DNA from: Tilletia caries
Lineage: Eukaryota > Basidiomycota > Exobasidiomycetes > Tilletiales > Tilletiaceae
Assembly: GCA_032718865.1 (NCBI GenBank)
Contig: JALUTQ010000040.1
Location: 310,001 to 374,000, forward strand
Direction: 5' to 3'
DNA: 64,000 nt
Below, piece by piece: positions 45,460 to 56,232 of this stretch (the stretch's first letter is position 1; the number at the start of each line of letters is the position of its first letter). The notes under the pieces were generated by a model. It did not search any database and was not told where the DNA came from. It was given only the letters and a program-made list of their open reading frames with translations. Made by a program: the position numbers and the translations under genes.

Positions 45460-47147
45460 TACGCGTGCATGCTGGAACGAATCGAGGCAGAGCTCATCTC
45501 GATTCTGGACAGGTTGTGTTCAACGATGGCAAAGGAGATGTGTCAAATGTGAAAGTTGGCGGTCGCAAGCTCAAAGAACATGACAGTAAACAGGAGGAGG
45601 AGTGGGTTTGTGCGCCCATTGCTTTCCTCCCTTTGCTCGCTGAACTGACTTCTGAATACTCCTTTTCTTTCTCATCATCAGCTTTTGAAGCACACTTTGG
45701 CCAGGGCACAGATCAGGTCACGGTCCAAGACGAGGTCGTTCTTTGAATGCCCAAGAACAAGGGAAGTAACGCAGATCCACGTCAGGTCTGTAGTACTTGG
45801 AATCAGGCTAACTTTCCACTCTTGCCTCTCTTTTTCCACCTAGTCTCAAGGTCGAAGACGAGGTTGCCGCACTGGAGCTTGCCTACGCTCATGATGGTGC
45901 CACGTACTCATGTCCTGCACGGGGCCGATATCCCTTTTGCGAGATTCAGGGTAGGAACGCTGCCTGGTGCGAGTCCCTCTTCACCAGATTGTCTTCATTT
46001 TCCTCCTTGGACATCTCTGAACTTGATGTCTTTGCCTGCAGTACTACCCAACGAAAGATTGTGGCATACGCTCAGTAAATCACAAGCAGGCTTCGAACAG
46101 GTTCATTGCGGTGTCGAAGACGAGGACCCGGCAACGGTGCGAGCCGGCGAGGCCCTTCCGTGTCCGAAATGCTGGCGATCGTCGACGGATCTAACTCTAG
46201 CCGTAAGCCTCTCTTCATGACTTCATCATAACGATACACGATGTACTCACTCATCACTGCACGGTCTTTTGCCTCCCGCTCCTTTCCCTCCACTTCCAGC
46301 TTTCCACAGGCTCAGACGAACTCAGCTCAGTTCCTGCACCGCTCACCCACCACACCCCACATATTCTCAGTCACGATGCTGTTCAGGTCTGCTACCAGTG
46401 CCTCCGTCTCCGGTCTCGCCCGCGGGCCGCGCATCCATCACTGCCGTCGCTGGTAGCATCGTTTACGCCGGTATCAGCGTGAGTGCCGTTGATTCGATGC
46501 GGGGATGCCAAGAAAGGATCGGCTCTCACAGTCTCACACTGGCGCAAGCAAAAGCTGAATCGAGGCTCATCTTCCTTCTTCCATTCCTGCATCCTAACCA
46601 GGGTCACGTCGACAGCATATGTTAAGGCTCACGGTATCCTTCCCCGTCGGTCCGTCAACCTGCTTACGGAGACCGATCTCAATGCCATCGACGCCATGGT
46701 TTCATCGGCCGTGGATAGCGTGAGCTCAAACTGATCGTTCTTCGCAATGGCAAGGACTGACGCGGAGACTCTCCCTGACCTTCAGCATTACCGAAGGACA
46801 GGTCTTCCTCAGAGGCTGATTCACTCTTCGGCAAGTATCCCAATCCATGCCGGATTCTACAAGTCCGTCGATGAGTTATGACCTTCATTCTGCTCTGTCT
46901 TTAACGATACAACACGCAGCCCAACATGAACGATGAGCTCTGTTTTCCCAGGTCGACGTCCTTGATCTCTTTCAGGGTGTAATCAACATCGGTCATCGAT
47001 ACGATAGTATATGCTTCAAGAAGACGTGTGTAGATGATCTTGCAAAAAGCTTTGATTGGTCAATTTCTCAGCCATGTATCTGGAAGCTGGCTGACAAGTG
47101 ACAGGTTGTCGATCAGCAAAGTTGTTTTGATCCGCGCTAAAGTTGTC
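45460..47147. other. Cargo segment with unassigned gene pieces
   Basis: 45890-46200 may contain a CSL-type zinc finger like diphthamide proteins (HDGATYSCPARGRYPF, later EALPCPKCW), but this is weak. 46377-46732 looks like a mitochondrial presequence exon (MLFRSATSASVSGLARG), an intron, and STAYVKAHGILPRRSVNLLT; I could not name it. The rest shows nothing. Confidence 0.3.
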
Positions 47148-47430
47148 CGTTCTGTGGGACTTCAGTCGCGGCTAAGGCTGCCCGTTAACTGAGAGTGTCC
47201 GTTGTGTGGGACTTGGTCCCTCGCTGAGAATGTCCGTTCTGTAGGACCTGGTTCATCTGGAGGGTGTCCGTTCTGTAGGACCTGGTTCATGACTGGAGGG
47301 TCTCCGTTGTGTGGGATCTGGTTCTTCGCTGAGTATGGTTGTTCTGCTGGAAGGTGTCCGTTCTATGGGACCTGGTTCAAGTGGGTCATGACTGAGAGTG
47401 TCCGTTCTGTAGGACTGCTCTGGGATATCG
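47148..47430. repeat. Degenerate tandem array, GTGTCCGTTCTGTGGGACYTGG units
   Basis: Seven or eight copies of TGTCCGTTCTGTRGGACYTG at 25-60 base spacing. On the minus strand the core is CCCACAGAACGGACA, similar in form to the MULE end words elsewhere in the window. It lies between the cargo and the 3' end of the hAT transposase. Confidence 0.7.
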
Positions 47431-47472
47431 TTCTCTGGGAATTTGTATGCTCGCCGTAGATCCTCGCCGTAG

Positions 47473-50400
47473 TCAGTTGCTGATGGCATTCATGTCGACG
47501 TCTTCCTCCTCAACAGATGTGTCGTGCGTCTTCGATCGTTTCTGGGCGCGCACAAGTTCCGCTTTCGCCTTCCGCTTTGTCTTCCTGACGTTCTCTTCAT
47601 CAGCAAGGACAGTTGGCAGGAGGTTCTCCGGCACTGAACGTTCGTCAAACCATTTCCCCACCGTGACCAGTTGCGCGATACGATGGGCCTTCAGTCGGTG
47701 TCGAAGGGGCGTGACAACCCGACCGGCCCTCGAGAACAATCGTTCCACTTCGACTGACGTAGCTGTTGAAGGTATCAAGATGGTCTCGGAGTCAGCAGAG
47801 TAGTCATGGCTATTCAAACGTAAACAAAGATCAACACACCAGGGCAGCCAAACACATCAAGAGCGAGGTTGGCGAGTCCCGAGTACTCGTTGCCCTTCTG
47901 CTTCTCGGACCACCACCAGCGCAAAGGATCGACGTATACCGGCTTGCCGTTCTCGATTTGCACCATGGTTATGCCGCCTAGCCAGTCGTCCACCGCATCG
48001 TGAATGGGGACACTCTTTTGCTTTTCTTTAGCCAATCGCATCAGAGCTTGAGTCGTTTTGTCCAGCTTGTTGAAATCGTCCGTCTGTGAGCCGGGAGTAG
48101 GTTCTGCGTCCTCGATCTTGATCTCGTAATGACTGCCGAAAACAGAACGCAGAATCTTGACTGCCTTGTTTTGCCAGTCGCGAGGCCACTTGTGGACCTT
48201 TATGTATTCTGCTCGGTAATTGGGATGCAGCACTGAATATCATGCAGTAAGGGCAGAGTTGAGTGTTCAGGACATTGGTCGACGCAAAGAGGGAGCTGTA
48301 ATCACTATAGCATTACTCACAGATGGCGAGAACGTAAACGTCAGCCTGTTCCGTTAGACCATAGTATTTAGCATTGACGAGTTGGCCGCGTGTGACTGCC
48401 TCCTGCCAGACAAGGTCTTCCTCCGAAGTCTGTAAAGCACTGAAATGATAGTCGATGTCTTCAAAAAGTCCGATCACCTCGCTGATGGTGGGGGAGAGTT
48501 TGGACGAGAACTTCAGAGTGGCATTAGCCAAAGGCTTCAGCAGCTCAAAGATCTTGCGGAGGTCAGCCTCGTCCGATCGCTTTAGACGCTTGTCCTTTGG
48601 TACTGGCGAGTCCGCGCGCTCGGTGAACGCAATGATTCCGTCCCAAAGGTCCAAGCCACGACCGAGCATGTTGTGCGTAGAGTCCCAGCGGGTGGCCACA
48701 TCACGAAGCAGGGTATGGGGTCGCGGAGAGGACATACGAACGCAGTCCGCTTGGAACTTTCTGCGCTTGGTGGGACTGTAGCGAAGTTGACTGGCAAGCC
48801 AAGCGAGTTTTCGCAAGCCCAATCCGATCTGCTTGTTGCGGGTATCGAGCTCCTTCTGGACACGGGGTGATCGCTTGGAGCTATCTTGCTCCTGAAGAAT
48901 CGAATTGATGGCCTCGTCGTCTTCTTGAACGACGACAACCTCAGGATGAAGAGCAGTGGAGATGTCGAGATCATCTTCTTCCTCGATCGGCTGGCGAGTG
49001 TTGTCAAGCTCGTCGGAGTCTACGACTGCGTCGGCGTCCTCATCGTCCGTGGGCTCATCGAGATCGCCAAAGTCGTCTTCAGCATCTACGTCCCAATCGT
49101 CTCCTTCTTCAACATCGTCATTCTCGATCGCAGCTTCGTCATCCTTCGACTGGGAACCGCCTACATCTTTCCCATCGTAGGTCTCCTGAGCGGTCTTCGT
49201 GCCTGTTTTCTTCTTTGCAGTATGAGCCGTGAGCGCCTTCAGCACCGCCTTGCTGATGAGGTTGAGGACGTGTGCCGAACATCGTACGCGACAATTGACC
49301 TCGCCGTCCATCTTGAAGCGTGGTAGACCACCCTTGGCGGAAAGCAGCCTCATCATCGTCGTATTCTCGGACGCATTGTCGCTCACGATGTTCCAAAGGC
49401 GGTCGGCGATGCCGTATTTCTTGAGAATATCGTGCGTAGCGTCTGCGAGGTGTACTCCTTCATGTTGATCGAGGAAGGGGATCATTTCCAAGAGACGACG
49501 AACCGCACAGCCTGAGTCTTGGTAGCAAACGATCAAGCCGAGAAACGCATATCCGTTGGCACTGGTCCATACATCGATGGCCAAGTGGAAGCAGCCTTTG
49601 ACCTTGGAGAGTTGGGCTGAGATAGCATCGGTCATACCTTTGAAGACACGATCGATATCTCGGCTGACTGTGTGTCGAGAAGGCATCAATTTTTGTTGAC
49701 CTTCGGTTAAAAATGCGAGAAACCCTTCGTCCTCGACGATCGACAATGGTCGACCAGATCGCGATACCCACGCAACTGAGAGTTGGCGAGTCATGCTGGG
49801 CGTAAGCAAAATTGAATCATTCGCAGCCGTGGCACTCTGCTTTGCAAATAAGCCGGGAACAGTTGATAGACTGCGCCGTCTTTCGGATCTCGTCATGTGC
49901 GTGAGGAGATTGGAGGTCGAGCTCTGCGAGCAAGGTCGAATAACGTCGACTGGAGGCTGGCAACATTTGCAGGGGAAGATGATGCAAGTCGTCCCGTCCT
50001 TGTTTTGCCCGATCTTGGGCATGTGGTAATTAACGTAGACCGTACTGGCAGGCTTACCAGGGCCAGACGGGATCCACTCCTTGCCTTCCTCGGCAGCCTT
50101 TCGCTTGTCGTCTGCGTCCTTGTGAGCACGACGCCAGACGTTCACGGCGGCATCTGGGGAAAAGGGAGTAATATGAGACACCAAATCAGATTCCACCGGT
50201 CACGGACCTCAATCCTCATGCATGATACAACAGGACTCAGCATCAACAAAACCATTCTCACCTAAAGCAGCAGCAGGCGTTCCATCTTTGCGCATGTGGG
50301 AAGAAGATGAGCTGGCTGTGGTTTGACTGTCCTCGCCGTCAGTAAAATCGATTGGGTGCTCGACAGTGCTTCCGATACCGTTGATCGTGTCGGTGTTCGA

Positions 50401-53400
50401 GTCGTCGGAGTTTTGGGGCGCCCTGATCTGCTGCGATGATGGTGGTGGGGGCGGAGGCGGACCCATAAGGGTGGTACGGCTGGATGAAGGCGAAAAGGCT
50501 GTTGTTATTTTCGGAGTCTTGAGCACCGTGCCTTTCAGAGAAGGGGTCTTCTTTCCGACTTTGCTTTGTGCAGAGGCGCTCGAACTCGCACGACCGGCAA
50601 AGGTCGCTTTGTTGGGAGCTGATTTGCGTAGCTGTGTGGTAGAGGGAGTGGCTCGACGCTCGTCGTCCGAGTCTTCGGAGTCTTCGGAGTCAACATGGAG
50701 GCTTGGGTCGTAGGGTCGAGGTCGCGGCCGAGTCACCTGAGCCTGACTGGACGACGGTTGCTGCTGGCCGGCCTCATTTTCGACCACAAAGCCAGCGAGG
50801 CCGACTGGTTGCCGGCGATCCGTGTCTGGTCGCGTCGAATAGCGATGGGCAGGCGCAGGAGTTTCCCCAGGAGGTTAACCACAGGATGGTACGGAGATTT
50901 TTGAAAAACCACAGGATGGTACGCCCCTTATCTTACCATGGGAGGGTACGGAGATACCATTCGCCGACCTCATTTCGAGGAGAAGATTGAAAGTGCTTTC
51001 TGGGAAGAAAAGTCTCAGGATACAGCACCCTCTAATCGCAACCGATCGCATCGCAGAAAGGCCTGTTTTGCTCTCCTAAGCCTCACACGCCTACCATTGG
51101 ATTTTCAGGTCAGTTATTCAGGAGCCGCGAGAGCTTCGGCGGTCTGAGGCGGGCCAAAAATTGGAAATTTTCGACCCAGAAATACCTTTGATCTGTGCTT
51201 AATGAGATGAGGTCGGCCATACAAGGTCCTCATACCCTCCCATGGTAAGATAGTGAGCGTACCATCCTGTGGTTTTTCGAGAATTTGTGCACCATCCTGT
51301 GGTTAACCTCGTTTCCCCAGGCTGTGCTGAACGGTATATACGCGGTATACTCGTTCTCTTTCTTTCTCGGTTCCTTTCTCGGTTCCCTTTCTTTTCTTCT
51401 CTCTTCCTCTTCCGCACAACGCCTCACAATCGTTGCGCAACGTTGCCACTTTTCCCTCCCTTTTCTTCACGCACCTTTTTTTCCGTACTTGCAGCTCGGC
51501 TATAAAAGGCGCGATCTCATTTGTACTTAGAGGAAATTGATTCAGCCTTCACACACATTACAACACAAGAACAAGAAACACTAATCCAGATACAACCAGA
51601 GCACAGGTACATAGTCTGTCCATTACATGGTGATGAGAGTGGGATTCGAACCCACGCCCTTTCGGACTACGGCCTCAACGTAGCGCCTTAACCGCTCGGC
51701 CATCTCACCCTCGCGAAATCTCAAGATGATTCCACCAATGATTCAAATACCTCGCTTGACAGTCCGCGGTTGTTCATTGCGGACAAGTCTGTCTTCCACA
51801 CCGCGCGTCGTCTGAACCCAAACGACGAGAACCCCCCGCTGTCCCAGCCGACGAGAGCGTTCGGTAACATCGTTCCCTTGCCCGTCAACCCCGCTTCTGG
51901 GTCTGGTCGCGGCTATCGGTCCCATGTTCCCCTCACGGTACAGGTCCGACTCAACGACACCGACGGCCGCGCGCTCTCTTCCCTCCTCGACACGGGCGCG
52001 TCCCTGTCAGTGATCGATGCGGGTCTGCTCAGACGACTGGGCGGCGTCCCTTCGGGAGCACCCATGAGAATACACGGACTCGGAAACGTGATGACGCTCG
52101 GATGGGTCACCATTCCTGTTTTCCTCCACGCTCAAGATCCTTACGGCGCGGCCACCCACATCTCCTTCTCCCAGGACTTTCACGTCCTGCCGTCGTTCGC
52201 GCCTGGCCTTTGCCTGGGCCGCGATTTCATCGACGCTCAGGACCTTTCGGTCTCCCCGGTTCGCGGTCGAGGCCGGATCGGTCGTTACACCTTCCAGGTC
52301 AACGAGCGTCTCCCGGGGCCATACGGTCAGGAGCCGGAGCTCGTCACGACGTCCGATGTCGATCTCTTTGCGGGCGAGCAGCGCTGGGTTCCGGTCGGTG
52401 CTCATTGCTTGGCCCCGGACATCGATTACGCCGTGATTCCTCGCCTGTCGACCGCACCGGATGAGTCGGTGCGTCTGTTTGGTCCCGCTGGCTTGCTGCG
52501 CCACGCTCCCGTCGGTCACGTTCTGCTGGGGAACTACGGCTCTTGCACGTTCCACCTTCGGAAGGGAACGATCGTCGCGGATGCTTATGCGGCCCGCGTT
52601 GGGGATGTTACGGCGGACGCTGGCGAGCTATTCGCCCTGACGCCCGCACGGTCGTCCGCCGCCACGGCCGGCTCTTCCTCTCCGGAGTTTCTCCCGTCCG
52701 ACGTTGAGCTCGCCTTGCCGTTGGACGCTTTCGAGCTGGCAGATGCTACCGGGTCCAGTCTCACTGCGGACGCCGCCGTCTCCCTGGTCGATGACCAGTT
52801 CCGCGTCGGCATCGACACATCGGGTGCTCCGCATCCCGACATCGTGGCTCTGCTCCGTCGGCACGCTGAGGCTTTTGCGTTGGATGGTCGTCCGGGTCGC
52901 GTTGACGACCACGACATGGAGATCAACCTGCTGCCCGCGGCCACTCTTCGCTCCGACGCTCCCCGCCGGGCCAGTCCAGAGAAGCGCGCCGCTATGGACA
53001 CGACCATCGATCAACTTCTGTCCTGGGACGTGATCGAACCGTCTTCCAGCCCGGTTTCTTTTCCTGTCGTGATGGTTCGGCAGAATGGGAAATGGCGTTT
53101 TTGCGTCGATTATCGGACGCTCAACACCAGCACTATCCCCGATCGATATCCCCTGCCTACTATCGACTCGATCTTTCAGACGCTCGCGGGCAAGAAGGTG
53201 TTCAGCTCTCTGGATGCGATCCGAGGCTATCATCAGCTCGGCGTCAAGGAATCGGATCGCTGGAAAACGGCATTCATATGCCATCGGGGTCTATTTCAGT
53301 ACAAGCGTGTGCCGTTTGGACTTCGGAATGCGCCGGCGGTTTTCCAGCGCCTTATGGACCAGGTTCTTGGGCCTCTACGGTGGAGCCAGGCGGTCATATA

Positions 53401-56232
53401 CATCGATGACGCCGTCGTTGCAACGGATTCGATGGAGGAACACCTGCGGGCGCTGGAGATCCTCCTCCGTTCGGCGACGAGCACTGGCTTGAAGTTCAGC
53501 CCCGCCAAGTGCACGTTCGCGGTTCCCTCTCTGGTCCTGTTGGGACGCAAGGTCTCCGGCGCGGGCGTGGCTGTTTGGGAGGAACGGGCGAAGGCAGTTG
53601 AGGACCTCCGCCGGCCGACGACCCTCCAGGAGCTTTACCACACCCTGGGACTGTTCGGCTACTATCGGTCCTTCATCCGCAAGTTTGCCGAGTTGGCGTC
53701 CCCCCTCACCAAGCTCTTGCGGGGGTGGCGATACGAATCGGCCGACGGCCACACTCGGTTGGTGAACACCGAGGGGAAGGCGGTCACGGCGAGCAAGGTC
53801 CCTCTTCAATGGGAAGCCGAGCAACAACACGCCTTCGACACACTTCGCCAGGCTGTCGCCAACCCACCCATCTTGGCCCATCCCAACTCCTCCCGACCAT
53901 ACGTGCTGTATGTCGACGCGAGCAAGCATGCTTTGGCCGCGATCGTGCATCAAGTCCATGACTCCGAGGTGCCCGCTTCTTCGCCTGCTCAGTTGAATCA
54001 TCTGGGTCTCTCTCAGTTGCCGACGACGGTCGCCCGGGAGCGTTGGCATGCGTGGCTTGCCGAGGATCGTTTCTTCGGCCCGATTCTGTCCCGACTTCAG
54101 GACTCTGCTCCTGATCCTGATTGGGCGATGTCCGGGGGGATCTTGGTTCGACGATTGGACGATCGCGTTGCGCTGCCGTTGGCCGCGGTGCCCACCATCC
54201 TGCGAGCCTTGCACGACGACCAAGGTCATTTTGGATTCATGAAGACCTTCCTGTCGGTCACGCGCCAGTTCTGGCGACCTGGACTGTCCACGGTCGTCCG
54301 ATCCTGGGTAAAGCACTGCGGAACTTGCCAAGCGACCAAACAGGCTCCGAAGACCGGTTCATTGAGCATCCAGAACGATCCATCCCTGCCGTTTGAGTCC
54401 GTGTCGTTCGATCTGGTCTACGGATTCCCTCGATCCCAGGCCGGCAACGACACCGCCTTGGTGATCCAGGACCAGTTCTCCCGCATGGTTCTCCTTCATC
54501 CATGTGCCAAGGACATCTCGGCGGAAGGCGTTGCGGCGGTGTTCAGCGATCGCGTCTTGAGGTACGGCTGGCGCCCTCGTCGCATCGTCACCGACTCGGA
54601 GGCGCGCGTCAGTGGGGCCGTAATGACCGCCGTGGCGTCGTCCTTAGGTGCCGAAACTGCGCCCTCTAGCCCGTACCATCAGCAGGCCAACAGTGTTGAG
54701 CGCGCCGTCCAGACCATCCAACGCGTCTTGGCCTCTATGGCCCTGGACTCCCGTGCCCACTGGGACCGCCGTGTCCTGCCGTCTGTCGAGCTCGCCATGA
54801 ATAGCTCACCGGCTCTGACTACCGGGTACCGGCCATTCGACCTCATCTTCTTGTCGCACCCCGACGTCGTCCACGCGGTCTTTGACACTGGCGAGCACCT
54901 TGGAGTCGGCTCTTTCCCGGAACGTCTGGCGGCGGCCCGCGAACGACTTGAGGATGCTCGTAGGCACATCGCCGGTCCAGAAGCAGCGCTACGACGGGAA
55001 GCGCGCGCCGGTTCCGCCCTTGGCCATCGGGATGCGCGCTTGGATCCGCTTGGCCGATCGACCCGTCGCTGGCACCGGCCAGGACAAACTCGCCGCCAAG
55101 AAACTTGGGCCCTTCCTCGTTGAGGAGGTCCTCAGTCCGCACCGTGTTCGTCTTCGCCTGCCCGATCACCTGCAGATTGACCCCGTGCTGAACGTCGAGC
55201 AGCTGGATTTCGCGCCGACCGACGTCGATCCTTTCGCCGCTGAGCGTACACGATTGACGGATTCGGGTGGTGCTGCTCCGTCGTCGGTCTCGGGTCAGTC
55301 TCCTGACGCTGCGCTGCTGGATGATCCTCTTGTCCCCTCCGCCCCGGACGACGGGCTGGGCCTCGCTGTCGTTCCTCGCGTTCGACGGGCGCCACTCACT
55401 TTGCGGGAGTTCGACCTTGGGACGGTCTCGGCCGCAGCCCCTCCGCCGGTCGGGTCGGATGCGTTGGCCGATGCGTTGGCCGGGCCCATCGGGCGTCCTC
55501 GTCGCCTCGTGGTGGATGGGCGCGAGAGGGTGCTACAGGAGCGACCTGTGGCTTTCTTGTCCCGGCTAACCTCGCCGGCGGAAAGCAAGCTCGTCGCGTC
55601 GGAGCTCGAGCTGGTGTGTTTCACGTGGGCTTACCACAAGCTGGCGCACTTGTTCGAGGGGGTTTTGGTCACTGTCGTCACGGACCACGCCCCAATGGAG
55701 CACATGCTGGTCTCCTCCAACTCGATCCCGTATGGTCCGACCATTTCGCGCTGCCGGGCTGTGGTGATGCCACATCTCCCCAATCTGCGGTTCGTCTACC
55801 GTCCCGGGGCGCTGCACACCAACGCTGATGCTCTCTCGCGCCTGCCGCCAGCCTCTGGTTCTGAATCCTGACCAGGGACGGTCAGCTCTTCGCGGTGGGG
55901 ATGTGCTGAACGGTATATACGCGGTATACTCGTTCTCTTTCTTTCTCGGTTCCTTTCTCGGTTCCCTTTCTTTTCTTCTCTCTTCCTCTTCCGCACAACG
56001 CCTCACAATCGTTGCGCAACGTTGCCACTTTTCCCTCCCTTTTCTTCACGCACCTTTTTCCGTACTTGCAGCTCGGCTATAAAAGGCGCGATCTCATTTG
56101 TACTTAGAGGAAATTGATTCAGCCTTCACACACATTACAACACAAGAACAAGAAACACTAATCCAGATACAACCAGAGCACAGGTACATAGTCTATCCAT
56201 TACACAGGCTCGTCTGGAGAGTCAAGCACCAT
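47473..56232 (-). CDS. hAT transposase, four exons, split at codon 9 by two nested transposons
   Basis: Start ATG at 56232 (MVLDSPDE). Codon 9 is completed at 50870 after skipping the MITE and the Ty3 element. Exons: 56232-56208 plus 50870-50262, 50153-48321, 48232-47840, 47762-47473; introns have GT-AG ends. The sum is 3,150 bases, exactly 1,050 codons with the stop. Domains: disordered N-terminus; BED-type finger (CKCCQPPVDVIRPC...SSTSNLLTH); catalytic core with FHLAIDVWTSANGYAFLG (Asp), NIVSDNASENTTMM (Asp) and RCSAHVLNLI; a long acidic insert; then the C-terminal hAT dimerisation block DPLRWWWSEKQ ... ANLALDVFGCPATSVEVERL with FSRAGR. No stop lies in the exons. It recognises TAAGGATG-type ends. 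The two insertions should abolish expression of the N-terminus. Confidence 0.88.
50861..51320. mobile_element. MULE-type MITE, GAGGTTAACC family (440 bp) with 10-bp duplication
   Basis: The element proper is 50871-51310; its duplication GTTTCCCCAG is perfect at 50861-50870 and 51311-51320. The inverted ends start GAGGTTAACCACAGGATGG and carry a second CCACAGGATGGTAC about 35 bases in, then CTTACCATGGGAGGGTA. A 10-bp duplication and iterated ends indicate MULE-type mobilisation. Its interior differs from the 460-bp family. Confidence 0.93.
51323..51627 (+). repeat. 5' LTR (305 bp)
   Basis: Begins TGTGCTGAACGG and ends CATTACA. It has a pyrimidine-rich block and a TATA box, TATAAAAGG, at 51501-51509, with transcription expected to start some 30 bases on. 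Confidence 0.93.
51628..51709 (-). other. Primer-binding site that is a whole tRNA-Leu copy including CCA
   Basis: Read on the minus strand, the 82 bases directly after the LTR fold as a complete class II tRNA: acceptor GGTGAGA with TCTCATC (one G-U), D arm GCCGAGCGGTTAAGGC, anticodon stem CTACG/CGTAG with loop TTGAGGC (anticodon GAG, Leu), an 11-base variable arm, T arm GTGGG-TTCGAAT-CCCAC, discriminator A, then CCA. Ordinary primer sites match only the last 8-18 bases. Eukaryotic tRNA genes do not encode CCA, so this derives from a mature tRNA. Pol III A and B boxes (TGGCCGAGCGG, GGTTCGAATCC) are intact. Confidence 0.9.
51710..55871 (+). CDS. Ty3 Pol polyprotein with split RNase H, one frameshift, no ATG start
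   Basis: The frame is open from the tRNA copy on, with no ATG before the protease site LLDTGASLSVI. RT: PVVMVRQNGKWRFCVDYRTL ... LFQYKRVPFGLRNAPAVF and VIYIDDAVVA (YIDD). Then the first RNase H strand, LYVDASKHALAAIVHQ, breaks off and goes straight to the integrase zinc finger (DQGHFGF...KHCGTCQATK) and catalytic core (VSFDLVYGF, IVTDSEARV, NSVERAVQ). An extra G near 54974 shifts the frame; the continuation VQKQRYDGKRAPVPPLAIGM has the GPF module KLGPFLVEEVLSPHRVRLRL. The missing RNase H part follows at about 55500-55856: PVAFLSRLTSPAESKLVASE, VTVVTDHAPMEHML and NLRFVYRPGALHTNADALSR. The domain order is thus PR-RT-RHa-IN-RHb. Confidence 0.88.
55894..55901 (+). promoter_or_regulatory. Polypurine tract of the Ty3 element
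   Basis: GGTGGGGA directly precedes the 3' LTR, the position of the plus-strand primer. Confidence 0.7.
55902..56204 (+). repeat. 3' LTR (303 bp)
   Basis: Nearly identical to the 5' LTR, TG...CA ends, TATA box at 56078. Followed by the CAGGC target copy. Confidence 0.93.

Larger units (their letters stand above)
51323..56204 (+). mobile_element. Ty3/Gypsy LTR retrotransposon (4,882 bp), young, without gag
   Basis: LTRs 51323-51627 and 55902-56204 differ by one 2-base T-run change and one substitution. The 5-bp duplication CAGGC is at 51318-51322 and 56205-56209. Order inside: tRNA-like primer site, protease, RT, half RNase H, integrase, second half RNase H, purine tract GGTGGGGA, LTR. There is no gag-like frame and only about 60 bases between primer site and protease. 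It inserted 2 bases from the MITE, in the hAT transposase gene. Confidence 0.92.

Noticed and set aside
45890..46200. Possible DPH3/DPH4 CSL zinc finger in the hAT cargo
   Set aside because: Only scattered Cys motifs in different frames; kept as an unassigned cargo piece.
49260..49800. Plus-strand frames opposite the hAT transposase
   Set aside because: Shadows of a strongly supported coding exon with hAT motifs.
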